This document shows, in pieces, positions 1 through 8,479 of a stretch of DNA of 64,000 bases. The notes below the pieces were generated by a model, which was not told the origin of the DNA, ran no database searches, and worked only from the letters and a program-made list of their open reading frames with translations. How positions within the stretch are numbered: the stretch's first letter is position 1; every line of letters begins with the position of its first letter. The position numbers and the translations under genes were made by a program. The stretch is taken from contig CAVWRA010000011.1 in assembly GCA_963757265.1 (NCBI GenBank), positions 186,001 to 250,000 of the forward strand, given 5' to 3'. This stretch comes from CAIVVT01 sp963757265 (GTDB taxonomy: Bacteria; Acidobacteriota; Terriglobia; Bryobacterales; Bryobacteraceae).

Positions 1-488
1 CGCGCCAACCCTATATCGTGCGACGCGATCACCACCGCGGCCGGTTCGCCGCGCACCACTTCCCGGGCAAATGTCGGCCCGCTCAATATGCCCACGCGCG
101 GCGGGAAGCGGTTGCCCACCACATCGTTGATCACCTGCGACATTCTCAGCAGCGTGCCGTTTTCCAGGCCCTTGGTCGCGCTCACAATGAGCATCTTCTC
201 GTCGAGATGTGGCAGCAGGTCGTCGTACACCCGGCGGGCGTGATGGGACGGCATCACGCCCAGCACGATCTGCGCGTCCTCGACCGCCTCGGCCAGGCTC
301 GTGGTCACCGCGATATTGTCCCTGAGACGCCCGCCCGGCAGGAAGACGTCGTTCTCCCGCGCGCTCTGCATGCGCTCGGCCAGGTCCTGCTCGTACACCC
401 ACAGCCGCACCCGCTCGAAGCGCGGCGCCAGGACGATCGACAGCGCCGTCCCCCACCCTCCTGCACCGATCACTGCCAGTCGCTTCAC
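1..488 (-). CDS. gpsA: Glycerol-3-phosphate dehydrogenase [NAD(P)+], 3' part cut by window edge
   Basis: Reduces dihydroxyacetone phosphate to sn-glycerol 3-phosphate in the cytoplasm, supplying the backbone for phospholipids. Reading the minus strand from a GTG at 486-488 gives an N-terminus with the Rossmann motif VIGAGGWGTAL, followed by SATKGLENG and LSGPTFAREV, all diagnostic of GpsA. The frame is still open at position 1, so about half of the usual ~330 residues lies outside the window. The GTG overlaps the plsY stop (GTGA), and the ribosome site AGGTAAAG lies inside plsY, indicating translational coupling. The pairing makes sense because PlsY uses the GpsA product. Confidence 0.93.
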   Translation of the reverse strand, partial: MKRLAVIGAGGWGTALSIVLAPRFERVRLWVYEQDLAERMQSARENDVFLPGGRLRDNIAVTTSLAEAVEDAQIVLGVMPSHHARRVYDDLLPHLDEKMLIVSATKGLENGTLLRMSQVINDVVGNRFPPRVGILSGPTFAREVVRGEPAAVVIASHDIGLA

Positions 489-1144
489 TGCTCTTTACCT
501 CCGAACCGGAATACGTTCTCGGTGCCGGCCCGCAACCGCTGGATGTTGGATTTGTGCCGCCAGATCACCAGCGCGCTCGCCGCGACGAACGCCGCCAGCA
601 GCGGCCAGCCCGGCCGGTACATCAGCCACACCACCAGCGGGAATACGGCCGAGGCGACGATGGAGCCCATCGAGATGTAGTGCCAAACCGTCACGACCAG
701 CACAAACACCACGGCACACACCCCCACCGAGGCCGGGGCCAGGCATAGGCCCGCGCCGATGTAGCTGGCCATGGCCTTCCCACCCTTGAATCTCAAATAG
801 ACCGGGTACGCATGCCCGATCAAGACCGCCACCGTCGCCGCGCCGGCGAACAGCTGTGACCCGTGAGTGGAGCGCAGCACGATCCACACCGCCAGGTAGC
901 CCTTGGCGACATCCAGCAGCAATGTGAGCACGCCCCAGCCGCGCCCCGTCGTACGCAATACGTTGGTGGCGCCGATGTTGCCGCTGCCCAGCGAGCGCAC
1001 GTCTTTTCCGGTGGTCAGCCGCACCAGCAGGTAGCCGCACGGAATGCCGCCGATGAGGTAGGCCAGCACCAGAAGTCCGGCAATCAGCAGGGTGCTGGAT
1101 GGGCCGGCGGCAGCTTGGGAATCGAGTAGCGTGGCGGGAATCAT
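485..1144 (-). CDS. plsY: Acyl-phosphate:glycerol-3-phosphate acyltransferase PlsY
   Basis: Transfers acyl groups from acyl-phosphate to sn-glycerol 3-phosphate, the first acylation in bacterial phospholipid synthesis, at the cytoplasmic membrane. The 219-residue protein is almost entirely hydrophobic segments and carries the three family motifs: GSGNIGATN (53-61), HAYPVYLRFKGGKA (111-124) and the basic WRHKSNIQRL stretch followed by GTEN (195-209). The length is typical. It is the middle gene of a coupled operon: its ATG overlaps the thpR stop (ATGA) and its stop overlaps the gpsA start. Confidence 0.95.
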   Translation of the reverse strand: MIPATLLDSQAAAGPSSTLLIAGLLVLAYLIGGIPCGYLLVRLTTGKDVRSLGSGNIGATNVLRTTGRGWGVLTLLLDVAKGYLAVWIVLRSTHGSQLFAGAATVAVLIGHAYPVYLRFKGGKAMASYIGAGLCLAPASVGVCAVVFVLVVTVWHYISMGSIVASAVFPLVVWLMYRPGWPLLAAFVAASALVIWRHKSNIQRLRAGTENVFRFGGKEQ

Positions 1145-1692
1145 AGGGCTAATGGGAACGACGCCAGCCTGGTGTAGATGGACCCGCGGGGATCGAGCTG
1201 GCTGCGGTACAGATGGAAGTGGTCCGCCTGAAACGCGCCGAAGTCCGTGCCGGGCAACCCGGCGATGGCGTCTCTCAGCGTAGTGAGCGGCTCGGGATGG
1301 CGAATGCGCGCCAGCGTCAGGTGCGGCCGGAATGGCTTGTCTTCCCGCGGGATGCCGAGCGCCGCGCAGGCCGCGTCGGTGTCGCGCGCCAGCTGGGCCA
1401 GTTCCGGCGGCGCCTCGATCCCGGCGAAGAAGATGCGCGGCCGCTCAGGATTGGGAAACCATCCCAGAGCGCGGATGGCGATGCGCAGCGCGCCGGGGCG
1501 CGGCACCGCGGCCAGCGCGGATTTCAACTCCTCCAGCCGCGCCTCAGGGAAATCGCCGATAAACTTGGTGGTGAGATGGAGATTGGCCACGGGGCTCCAC
1601 TGGATTCGGGCCAGCGGTTTCACGAGGTGCAGCAGCAGCTCCAGGTTGCGCCGCATTTCGTACGGCAGATCGAGTCCAACAAACAAACGCAT
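1141..1692 (-). CDS. thpR: RNA 2',3'-cyclic phosphodiesterase (2H / LigT family)
   Basis: 2H phosphoesterase that hydrolyses 2',3'-cyclic phosphates on RNA ends to 2'-phosphates (the older name is 2'-5' RNA ligase). The two catalytic HxTx motifs are present, HLTT near residue 40 and HLTL near 125, with normal spacing, and the length (183 aa) is typical. An in-frame TTG sits directly before the ATG at 1692. I prefer the ATG because it is a standard start and an AAGGT ribosome site lies upstream. It is first in the operon with plsY and gpsA. The link to lipid genes is positional and no functional connection is implied. Confidence 0.88.
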   Translation of the reverse strand: MRLFVGLDLPYEMRRNLELLLHLVKPLARIQWSPVANLHLTTKFIGDFPEARLEELKSALAAVPRPGALRIAIRALGWFPNPERPRIFFAGIEAPPELAQLARDTDAACAALGIPREDKPFRPHLTLARIRHPEPLTTLRDAIAGLPGTDFGAFQADHFHLYRSQLDPRGSIYTRLASFPLAL

Positions 1693-1734
1693 CAACGTTT
1701 TGTACCTTGTTACGTCGCCTAATGGTAGCGCGAG

Positions 1735-2241
1735 ATGACGGGCCCGTTACTAGATCGTGAATTCTACTCGAAACCGACCATCGAAGTGGCGCGAGCGCTG
1801 CTGGGGTGCGTGCTGGAGCTCGCCGCGCCGGACGGAACGGTGCGCGGCGGACGCATCGTCGAGGTGGAAGCCTACCCGCCGTATGTGGACCAGGCGGCGC
1901 ATTCCTTCCGCGGGTTGACGCCGCGCACGCGTGTCATCTTCGGCCCGCCGGGCCATGCCTACGTCTACTTGTGCTACGGGATGTACTACTGCCTGAACAT
2001 CGTCGCCGAGCCGGAGGGCACGCCCGGCTGCGTGTTGATTCGCGGTATCGAAGGCATCGGGGACGGGCCGGGCAAGCTGACCCGCGTGCTGGGCATCACG
2101 CTCGAACACTACGGCTGCGATTTGACGCGCGGCCCGATCACCGTCCGCCGCGGCCGCGCGCCGCGCACGATCGAGGCCACGCCGCGCATCGGCATCCGCA
2201 AAAACGCCGATCTGCCGCTGCGCTTCGTAGCCCGGGATTAG
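1735..2241 (+). CDS. mpg: 3-methyladenine DNA glycosylase (AAG/MPG family)
   Basis: Excises alkylated purines (3-methyladenine and related lesions) to start base-excision repair. At 168 residues it is a little shorter than many relatives. It carries the AAG signature EVEAY (43-47), with E45 as the likely water-activating glutamate and Y47 as the intercalating-region tyrosine. The VYLCYGMYYCLN core and DGPGKLTRVLGI are family hallmarks. It is divergent from thpR, with only 42 bp between start codons. Its TAG stop forms the first three bases of intergenic repeat A1, so the repeat directly abuts the reading frame. Confidence 0.92.
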   Translation: MTGPLLDREFYSKPTIEVARALLGCVLELAAPDGTVRGGRIVEVEAYPPYVDQAAHSFRGLTPRTRVIFGPPGHAYVYLCYGMYYCLNIVAEPEGTPGCVLIRGIEGIGDGPGKLTRVLGITLEHYGCDLTRGPITVRRGRAPRTIEATPRIGIRKNADLPLRFVARD

Positions 2242-2433
2242 CCCGGATGTTTCACCAACAATCGGCTGCGGCGCGCGATAGGGCCGCAGCTACTGCGTTG
2301 CGCTGGGCCCAGGGGGCACCCCCCGTGCTCGACGTACCGATCCAGTACGCCTCCGCTCGGCTCCCTTCGCGCGCCTTGTATCTGCAGCCCTCTCATCGCG
2401 CCTCGCTGCGATCGTGGTGCAACATCCGGGCTG
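2239..2433. repeat. Intergenic palindromic repeat, family A, copy 1
   Basis: About 195 bp, running from TAGCCCGGATGTTTCACCA to its complement near the other end (GTGCAACATCCGGGCT). The interior also pairs imperfectly, and the centre is a GTAC-N7-GTAC inverted repeat near 2334-2348. Homologous units occur at 31956, 41774 and 56183. No open frame is shared between copies, so this is a non-coding element. Its first three bases are the mpg stop codon. Confidence 0.85.
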
Positions 2434-2517
2434 GGGGCCACATCCACGCCGGTCCAGTCCCGTCATGCCTGTGCCATGGCGTGCCGATATGACAGAGTGT
2501 TAGGGAGTGCAAACGAC

Positions 2518-4767
2518 ATGAGTATCTTCTTCCTCTTTTTCTTCCTGTCCGGATTCTGCAGCCTGCTCTACCAGGTAGTGTGGCTCAGGGTGGCGATGGC
2601 GAGCTTCGGGGTGACCACGCCAATGGTGTCGATCGTTCTATCGATCTTCATGGCCGGGTTGGCGTTGGGGAGCTGGGCCGGCGGCCGCGTGGTGCGCCGG
2701 CTCGAACACCGTCGTGCTGGCTTCTTCATTGCCTTGTATGGCGCCATTGAACTGGCAATCGGGATCTCTGGCCTGGCGGTGGCGCCGTTGCTGCGTGCCG
2801 GACGGACCGTTCTGGCGGGGCAGAACGCATCCTGGGACTCCCCGGGCTACTATCTTGTCTCCGCCGCCTGGGTAGGACTGGTGATGCTCCCGTTCTGCAC
2901 GTGCATGGGGGCCACCTTTCCGCTGGCAATGGCCGGCATCCGCGCGGCGTTCCGTGCCCGGTCCTCCACTTCATTCAGTTACCTGTATCTGGCGAACGTG
3001 CTTGGGGCGATGGCAGGAGCCGTGGGGTCGGCTTTCGTGTTTATCGAGCTGCTGGGTTTCGCCAGGACGCTGTTGATTGCGGTGGCGCTCAACGCAGTGA
3101 TTGCCGCAACGGCCTTTGCGGTCGCGTTTGCACGGCGGCGCTCAACCGGCGACAGCGCGTCGGAGGCCGTCCCGGTCGCCGGTTCGGACCAGTCCGCCGG
3201 AGAAGCCGCGGACTCCGCCCGGAGTAGCCCGGTCGCCCTGCCGCTGCTGTTTACGTCAGGCCTTGCCAGCCTGGGGATGGAGGTAGTCTGGACGCGCCAG
3301 TTCATTCCCATCATGGGGCCGGTGGTGTATTCGTTCGCGGCCATCCTGGCGGTCTACCTGGGCGCCACGGCGCTGGGCTCAAACCGCTACAGGAGGCGGG
3401 TACAAGAGGCCGGCTCCAAAGGAGCCGGTCCCTCCGTGGGAGCGGCGGCCACTCTGGCCGGAGCGTGCGCGTTTCTGCCGTTGCTCGCAACGGATCCGCG
3501 GCTGAGCGCTTTCGCCAAGTGGAACCCGGTGCTGTTACTGCTGTGCGGCATAGGGCCGTTTTGCGCCGTGGCGGGATTCATGACGCCGATGCTGGTGGAT
3601 CGCTGGTCGTTGGGCAATCCGAACCGCGCCGGCAGGGCCTATGCGGTCAACGGAGTGGGCTGCATCCTGGGCCCATTGCTGGCCGGGTTCGTGTTGCTGC
3701 CGGCAGTCGGGGAACGCTGGACGCAGCTGCTTCTGGCGCTGCCGCTGTTCGGCTTCGGCGTCTGGTTTCTGGCGGCGAAAGGCCGGGAAGGTGAGCCGCG
3801 TCCCGCCCTGGCCCGGCTGCTGGCCGCCGCCGCAGTGGCTGCGGTGTTGCTGGTGACGCTGACGCGCGACTATGAATCTCTCCACCCTGGGGCGCGCGTG
3901 CGCCGCGACTACACAGCCACTTCGCTCGCCATCGGCCGTGGAATGGGCCGCAGGCTGCTCGTCAATGGCACCGGGATGACGATGCTGAGTCCGACCACCA
4001 AGATGATGTCCCACCTGACGCTGGCATCCCTGCCGGCGCCCCCCAACAACGTACTGGTGCTGTGCTTTGGCATGGGGACCTCCTTCCGCTCCGCTATGTC
4101 ATGGGACGTGCCGGTGACGGTCGTGGAACTGGTGCCCAGCGTGCCCTCGCTGTTCAGTTATTTCCACGCCGATGCGGACCAAGTTCTACGTTCGCCGCAC
4201 GCGAACGTAGTCATTGACGACGCCCGGCGATTCCTCGAGCGCACGCGCGATACGTTCGACGCGATCGTCATCGATCCGCCGCCGCCGGTGCCGTCAGCCG
4301 GATCGAGCCTCCTTTATTCCACTGAGTTTTACGCCCTCGCGCGCACCCGCCTGCGTCCCGGTGGCATCCTTCAACAGTGGTTGCCTTTGTCGGACGCCAC
4401 CGTCAGGTCGTCGTTCGCCCAATCCTTGCAGCACAGTTTTCAGGATGTGCGCGTGTTCGGTTCGGTGGATGGCTGGGGCGATCATTTTCTGGCCAGCGAC
4501 ACCCCCATGGACAGGCTGTCGGCCGCGACGCTGGCCGCGCGTCTGCCGGCGGCGGCGGTGCGCGATCTGATCGAATGGGGTGACGGCGCGAGCGCGTACA
4601 GCTACTTCGCCACCGCTCTGAGCCGGGAGCGGCCAGTCCAGGATGTCATTCACGACGACCCCGCAGCGCCGCTACTCACGGACGACCGGCCGATCAACGA
4701 ATACTACCTGCTGCGGACCATCGGGGCATCGAGAGCCCGCGGCGGGCGGCTCGCCGGTGGACACTAG
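2518..4767 (+). CDS. Polytopic membrane protein fused to a spermidine-synthase-like domain
   Basis: The N-terminal ~480 residues contain many hydrophobic segments resembling an MFS-type transporter. The C-terminal part is a soluble spermidine-synthase-like Rossmann domain. It shows VLVLCFGMGTSFRSA (AdoMet/dcSAM glycine loop), VTVVELVPSV (acidic residue after beta-2), DDARRFL and DAIVIDPPPP (gate region). The ATG at 2518 is chosen over an earlier in-frame ATG at 2476 because GGGAG lies about 10 bases upstream and the hydrophobic segment starts at once (MSIFFLFFFLSG). Fusions of this type are widespread in soil bacteria. Their substrate is usually unproven, so polyamine synthesis should not be assumed. 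It is transcribed alone. Confidence 0.85.
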   Translation: MSIFFLFFFLSGFCSLLYQVVWLRVAMASFGVTTPMVSIVLSIFMAGLALGSWAGGRVVRRLEHRRAGFFIALYGAIELAIGISGLAVAPLLRAGRTVLAGQNASWDSPGYYLVSAAWVGLVMLPFCTCMGATFPLAMAGIRAAFRARSSTSFSYLYLANVLGAMAGAVGSAFVFIELLGFARTLLIAVALNAVIAATAFAVAFARRRSTGDSASEAVPVAGSDQSAGEAADSARSSPVALPLLFTSGLASLGMEVVWTRQFIPIMGPVVYSFAAILAVYLGATALGSNRYRRRVQEAGSKGAGPSVGAAATLAGACAFLPLLATDPRLSAFAKWNPVLLLLCGIGPFCAVAGFMTPMLVDRWSLGNPNRAGRAYAVNGVGCILGPLLAGFVLLPAVGERWTQLLLALPLFGFGVWFLAAKGREGEPRPALARLLAAAAVAAVLLVTLTRDYESLHPGARVRRDYTATSLAIGRGMGRRLLVNGTGMTMLSPTTKMMSHLTLASLPAPPNNVLVLCFGMGTSFRSAMSWDVPVTVVELVPSVPSLFSYFHADADQVLRSPHANVVIDDARRFLERTRDTFDAIVIDPPPPVPSAGSSLLYSTEFYALARTRLRPGGILQQWLPLSDATVRSSFAQSLQHSFQDVRVFGSVDGWGDHFLASDTPMDRLSAATLAARLPAAAVRDLIEWGDGASAYSYFATALSRERPVQDVIHDDPAAPLLTDDRPINEYYLLRTIGASRARGGRLAGGH

Positions 4768-5021
4768 CGGCGGCGGCCGCGATCCCGCGCCGCGCCGGCA
4801 GCCAAGCCTTACCTGGCGGCCTCTGGTTTGGCCGCGGCCGGCGGATAAGAACCAGGCTTCAGACGACTCAAGTCCGCGCGGAGCAAGGAACATGCATCGT
4901 GGATAAAAAGACCGTGCGTACTAGGGACAGAGGCGTCACTCCCCGGTTTTCGCGGGTGTTTTCCACATGTCCACTGCCCCGGACTCAATAAAATCGCCTA
5001 TGCTCCCGCAAAGGAAGAAGA

Positions 5022-5774
5022 CTAGCGGTTCAAAGTGAATTCCACGACAATCGATGAGATCACTTCGACCGGTTCGCCGTTGAGCAAAGTGGGCGCATAG
5101 CGCCAGTGGCGCACGGCCTCCAGCGCCGCCTGGATGAACAGCGGGTGTCCGGAGACGACCGTGAGGCTCTGGACCGTCCCATCGCGGGCGATCACGGCCG
5201 AGAACTGCACCTGGCCCTCGATTCTGGAGCGCAGCGCCAGCGGCGGGTAGGGCGGCTTGGGCCCGTAAATGAGCTTCCCCTGGAGAATGTTTCCGCCCAC
5301 CCTCACCCGCGGAGGAACCGCCGGCGGCTCGGGTTTGGCGATCGACGGCTGGGGCGCGGGCGGCGCGATGATGTTATTGAAAATAGGGTTCATGGTAGTA
5401 CCAGTGCCGCCGGGCACGCCGTTCGGAACGCCGCCTGGAACGCCATTGTCAACAACCGGCAATTCGGCATCGGTCAGAATGGCGACCTTATCCGGGACCT
5501 TTCTCGGTTCGAATAGGTTGGCGCTGTCAAATGGGCGCAGCATCGTTCGCTGCGAGTGGGCGGCCTGGGTCGCCGTCGGCGCGGGCGGCGGAGGCGGCGG
5601 CGTCGGCGGAAGCGCCAGCATGGTCCGCAGCAGCGTCTTCGGCAGCAACTCGGGGCGCATCAGCGGAACCACCAGCAACGCGCCGATCAGGGCGAGTTGC
5701 ACGGAGGAAGAGACGAGCACGGTCCAGCCGCGACTGGTGCGGGCGGACGCTTCTGTGAATGTCTGTTGGAACAT
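5022..5774 (-). CDS. TonB-family energy transducer protein
   Basis: Likely periplasm-spanning protein that couples the proton-motive force (via ExbB/ExbD) to outer-membrane receptors. It has an N-terminal membrane anchor (about 17-40), then a proline-rich stretch (PPTPPPPPPAP, about 56-66), a Gly/Pro/Asn linker with a GVPGGVPNGVPGG repeat, and a C-terminal TonB domain (about 170-250). That domain has the YPPLALRSRIEGQVQFSAVI and HWRYAPTLLNGEPV core. The 250-residue length is normal. A strong AAGGAG ribosome site precedes the ATG. No exbB, exbD or receptor gene is adjacent, so the partner is unknown. Confidence 0.85.
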   Translation of the reverse strand: MFQQTFTEASARTSRGWTVLVSSSVQLALIGALLVVPLMRPELLPKTLLRTMLALPPTPPPPPPAPTATQAAHSQRTMLRPFDSANLFEPRKVPDKVAILTDAELPVVDNGVPGGVPNGVPGGTGTTMNPIFNNIIAPPAPQPSIAKPEPPAVPPRVRVGGNILQGKLIYGPKPPYPPLALRSRIEGQVQFSAVIARDGTVQSLTVVSGHPLFIQAALEAVRHWRYAPTLLNGEPVEVISSIVVEFTLNR

Positions 5775-6055
5775 ATGCGCCGCTCCTTTCCACTGCGGCC
5801 ATCACACTGTCGATGAGCCGCTTCACTCTTGTCGAACACTCCTTTTGACACTAGTTTTCATGAGTAGTTCCCATAGTGTGCTGCATTATTTGTTTGCAGA
5901 GACAAGGCTAAAATGGGCACTGGCAGCGGGCAAATGGTGTCTAAGAAAGGCTGGTGCTTTCCAATGTTCGTGGGGCAGGGGCGTGTTTGAGGCTTAGAGG
6001 AAGCGGCCGACGATGCTGTGGCGGCGGATCGGAACCGACGGAGCGCGCGCGGCGA

Positions 6056-6301
6056 TCAAGCATCGCCAGGCTGCGAGTGCCGGCTCGTCGGGGAAAAGCG
6101 CTTGGGGCGGATGGTTCGCTGAGACGGGTTGAGATACAGCAGAAACATACTCTTGCTTTCCCGAATCTCGCGCACGGAGGTCCAGTCCACGCGGTATCGC
6201 CACGCGGGCTGGACCCCTTCGTAGCCGATGGCGTCGAACGTGTAATGCACCGGGTCGCTCAGATCAGTGCCTGTGTACTGCTCCCGCGCGATTTCCACCA
6301 C
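6056..6301 (-). CDS. YcxB-like C-terminal domain fragment (short gene or remnant)
   Basis: On the minus strand upstream of aroF, this frame encodes about 81 residues ending in a stop at 6056. The stretch YRVDWTSVREIRESKSMFLLYL, followed by an (I)RPKRF motif, matches the C-terminal YcxB-like domain pattern (W-s-x-i-x-x-i-x-E-t...-f-l-y-l...PKR). Complete YcxB proteins are about 150-180 residues with two N-terminal membrane segments, which are missing here. I placed the start at a GTG (6299-6301), but no strong ribosome site decides it. It could be a remnant or a short free-standing domain. The domain match is by eye. Confidence 0.5.
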   Translation of the reverse strand: MVEIAREQYTGTDLSDPVHYTFDAIGYEGVQPAWRYRVDWTSVREIRESKSMFLLYLNPSQRTIRPKRFSPTSRHSQPGDA

Positions 6302-6322
6302 GCGCCTGCTAACCTGACAGAC

Positions 6323-7366
6323 ATGATCATTTCGATGAGGCGCCACGCGTCGAAGGCGGAAATCGACGAGGTGACGCAGCGCATTGAGGAGTTCGGCTAC
6401 AAAATCCACACCATCGAAGGCGAGGAGCGCGTCGTCATCGGAGCCATCGGCGTGGGCGACACCAGCGCGTGTCTGGAAGCGCTGGAGGCGATGTCGCAGG
6501 TTGAAAAAGCGGTCCGGATTTCGGCGCCGTACAAGTTCGTCAGTCGCGAATTCAAACGCGAGAAGACGCTTGTTCACGCCGGGCGGGGCGTGGAGATCGG
6601 CGGCGCGGAGTTCGTTGTGATGGCCGGGCCGTGCTCGGTGGAGAGCGAAAAGCAGATTCTCGAATCGGCCGAATTGGCGGCGCGCGGCGGGGCGAAAGTG
6701 CTGCGCGGCGGAGCGTTCAAGCCGCGCACGTCGCCCTACGATTTTCAGGGCCTCGAGGAAGAGGGGCTGAAACTGCTGGCGCAGGCGCGGGAGAAGACCG
6801 GGCTGGCGATCGTCACCGAGGTGATGAGCGACGCCGACACGGCGCTGGTCGGCGACTACGCGGACATCCTGCAGGTGGGCGCGCGCAACATGCAGAACTT
6901 CGCGCTGCTGAAGGCGCTGGGGCGCTGCGGCAAACCGGTGCTGCTGAAGCGCGGCCTGAGTTCGACCATCAAGGAACTGCTGATGTCGGCCGAGTACATC
7001 GTGGCGCACGGCAACCCCGAAGTGATTTTGTGCGAGCGCGGCATCCGCACGTTCGAAACCGAAACGCGCAACACGTGCGACATCAGCGCAGTGCCGGTGC
7101 TGCGCGAGTTGACGCACCTGCCGGTGATCCTTGATCCGAGCCACGCCACCGGCAAGCGCAGTCTGGTGCCGGCGCTGTCGCGCGCGGGCGTCGCCATCGG
7201 CGCGGACGGCTTGATCGTCGAGATCCATCCCAATCCGGCCAAGGCGGTGAGCGACGGCGCGCAATCGCTCGACCCGACGATGTGGTTCGCCATGATGAAG
7301 GATCTCGAGCCGTACGTCGCGCTGTGGAAGCAAACGCGCAGTGCGGAACTGGCGGCGACGGCGTAG
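6323..7366 (+). CDS. aroF: 3-deoxy-7-phosphoheptulonate (DAHP) synthase, type I-beta with ACT-like N-terminal domain
   Basis: Condenses phosphoenolpyruvate and erythrose 4-phosphate to DAHP, the first step of the shikimate pathway. The protein (347 aa) begins with a ferredoxin-like regulatory domain (about 1-70; MIISMRRHASKAEIDEV and ERVVIGAIGVGD), as in the Thermotoga-type enzyme. The catalytic barrel follows: AGPCSVES (101-108), LRGGAFKPRTSPYDFQG, MQNFALLK, PVLLKRG, DPSHATG and GADGLIVEIHPNP. The frame stays open far upstream, but the ATG at 6323 matches the family N-terminus. The extra domain suggests feedback inhibition by an aromatic amino acid, which is an inference. Confidence 0.95.
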   Translation: MIISMRRHASKAEIDEVTQRIEEFGYKIHTIEGEERVVIGAIGVGDTSACLEALEAMSQVEKAVRISAPYKFVSREFKREKTLVHAGRGVEIGGAEFVVMAGPCSVESEKQILESAELAARGGAKVLRGGAFKPRTSPYDFQGLEEEGLKLLAQAREKTGLAIVTEVMSDADTALVGDYADILQVGARNMQNFALLKALGRCGKPVLLKRGLSSTIKELLMSAEYIVAHGNPEVILCERGIRTFETETRNTCDISAVPVLRELTHLPVILDPSHATGKRSLVPALSRAGVAIGADGLIVEIHPNPAKAVSDGAQSLDPTMWFAMMKDLEPYVALWKQTRSAELAATA

Positions 7367-7488
7367 AAGCCACGCGACTGAGGGCGGGCGTGGGTCCGCT
7401 GGAGCGTCGGTACGCCTGCCATATGGGCGGCCATCCGGAAGCCGGTCGCATTCCCACGCGCGCGATGCGAATTGAGTAATCTGCAGAA

Positions 7489-8394
7489 GTGAACCACTCC
7501 ACGCGGCGCAGGCGCATCGCGCTGGGCGCGGCATTTTTCGCAATCGTTCTGGGAAGCCTCTACATCTTCAGGCCGGGCGCGTCGCCGTCTGCCATGCTGG
7601 CGAGCCTGCCGCCAGGCGATGGTCCGGTGCTGTTCGTGGATGTGAGCACGTTGCGCAAGACCGGTCTGCTCGAACAGATTGCGGGCCGGCCGGGCGCGGA
7701 GGATCCCGAATACAAGTCGTTTGTCGAGGCCTCGGGGTTCGACTACCGGCGCGACCTGGACGCGGGCGTGGTGGAGTTGCGCGCGGGCGCGGTCTGGATG
7801 GTGCTGAAGGGCCGCTTCGACCGGTCGCGGCTGGCCCAGTACGCGGGGGCGCACGGCGGGCATTGCGCGGGCGAGTTGTGTTCGATGCCGGGGAGCCGGC
7901 CGCAACGCTACATCTCGTTCCAACCGATCGGCGGCGGGTTGCTGGCGCTCGCCGCCGCGCCCGATCCGATGGCCGCGGCGTCCATCCGGAAGAGCGCTTC
8001 CATGCCGCCGTTTGAAACCCCGTCGGCGCCGGCGTGGATGCATCTTCCGGCGTCGGCTTTTCACGCCCAGCCGGAGCTGAGTGTGGGGATCAGCGCATTT
8101 CTGGAAGCACTGGATGGGGCCGAGCAGGCGTTGCTGCGAGTCGAGATGAACGGCGGCGGATTCGAAATCGTACTGGCCGCGCCATGCGCCTCAGCCGATA
8201 AGGCCAGGACCATTGCGGACCGGCTGAGCCGCGCGACCGCGACGTTGAAGGAGCTGGTCGCGCGCTCCGGCAAGCAACCGGAACCGGCCAGTCCGGCGAC
8301 GATCCTGCTAGCGGGAACGTTCAGCGCCGACCAGGCAGTGGTGCGGGGGCACTGGCCGCTGAGCAAGGCGGTGCTCGAAGGTTGGGCCAAGTGA
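7489..8394 (+). CDS. Membrane-anchored protein of unknown function
   Basis: A 301-residue protein starting at a GTG, with basic residues and then one hydrophobic segment (about residues 8-26), so probably an uncleaved anchor with the rest outside the cytoplasm. The body contains LASLPPGDGPVLFVDVSTLRKTG and a repeated pattern of short beta-rich stretches. Two cysteines (HCAGELC) could form a disulfide. I do not recognise a named domain. The pattern resembles large lineage-specific acidobacterial families. It sits alone between aroF and the convergent regulator gene at 8480. Confidence 0.7.
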   Translation: MNHSTRRRRIALGAAFFAIVLGSLYIFRPGASPSAMLASLPPGDGPVLFVDVSTLRKTGLLEQIAGRPGAEDPEYKSFVEASGFDYRRDLDAGVVELRAGAVWMVLKGRFDRSRLAQYAGAHGGHCAGELCSMPGSRPQRYISFQPIGGGLLALAAAPDPMAAASIRKSASMPPFETPSAPAWMHLPASAFHAQPELSVGISAFLEALDGAEQALLRVEMNGGGFEIVLAAPCASADKARTIADRLSRATATLKELVARSGKQPEPASPATILLAGTFSADQAVVRGHWPLSKAVLEGWAK

Positions 8395-8479
8395 AGCGGA
8401 GTCGAGCCGGCGCAAAGGACTCGCAGCCGGCGGCGTGAGCGGCGCCTTCGCGCGAAGACTACACCGCGCCGGCGTTGCA

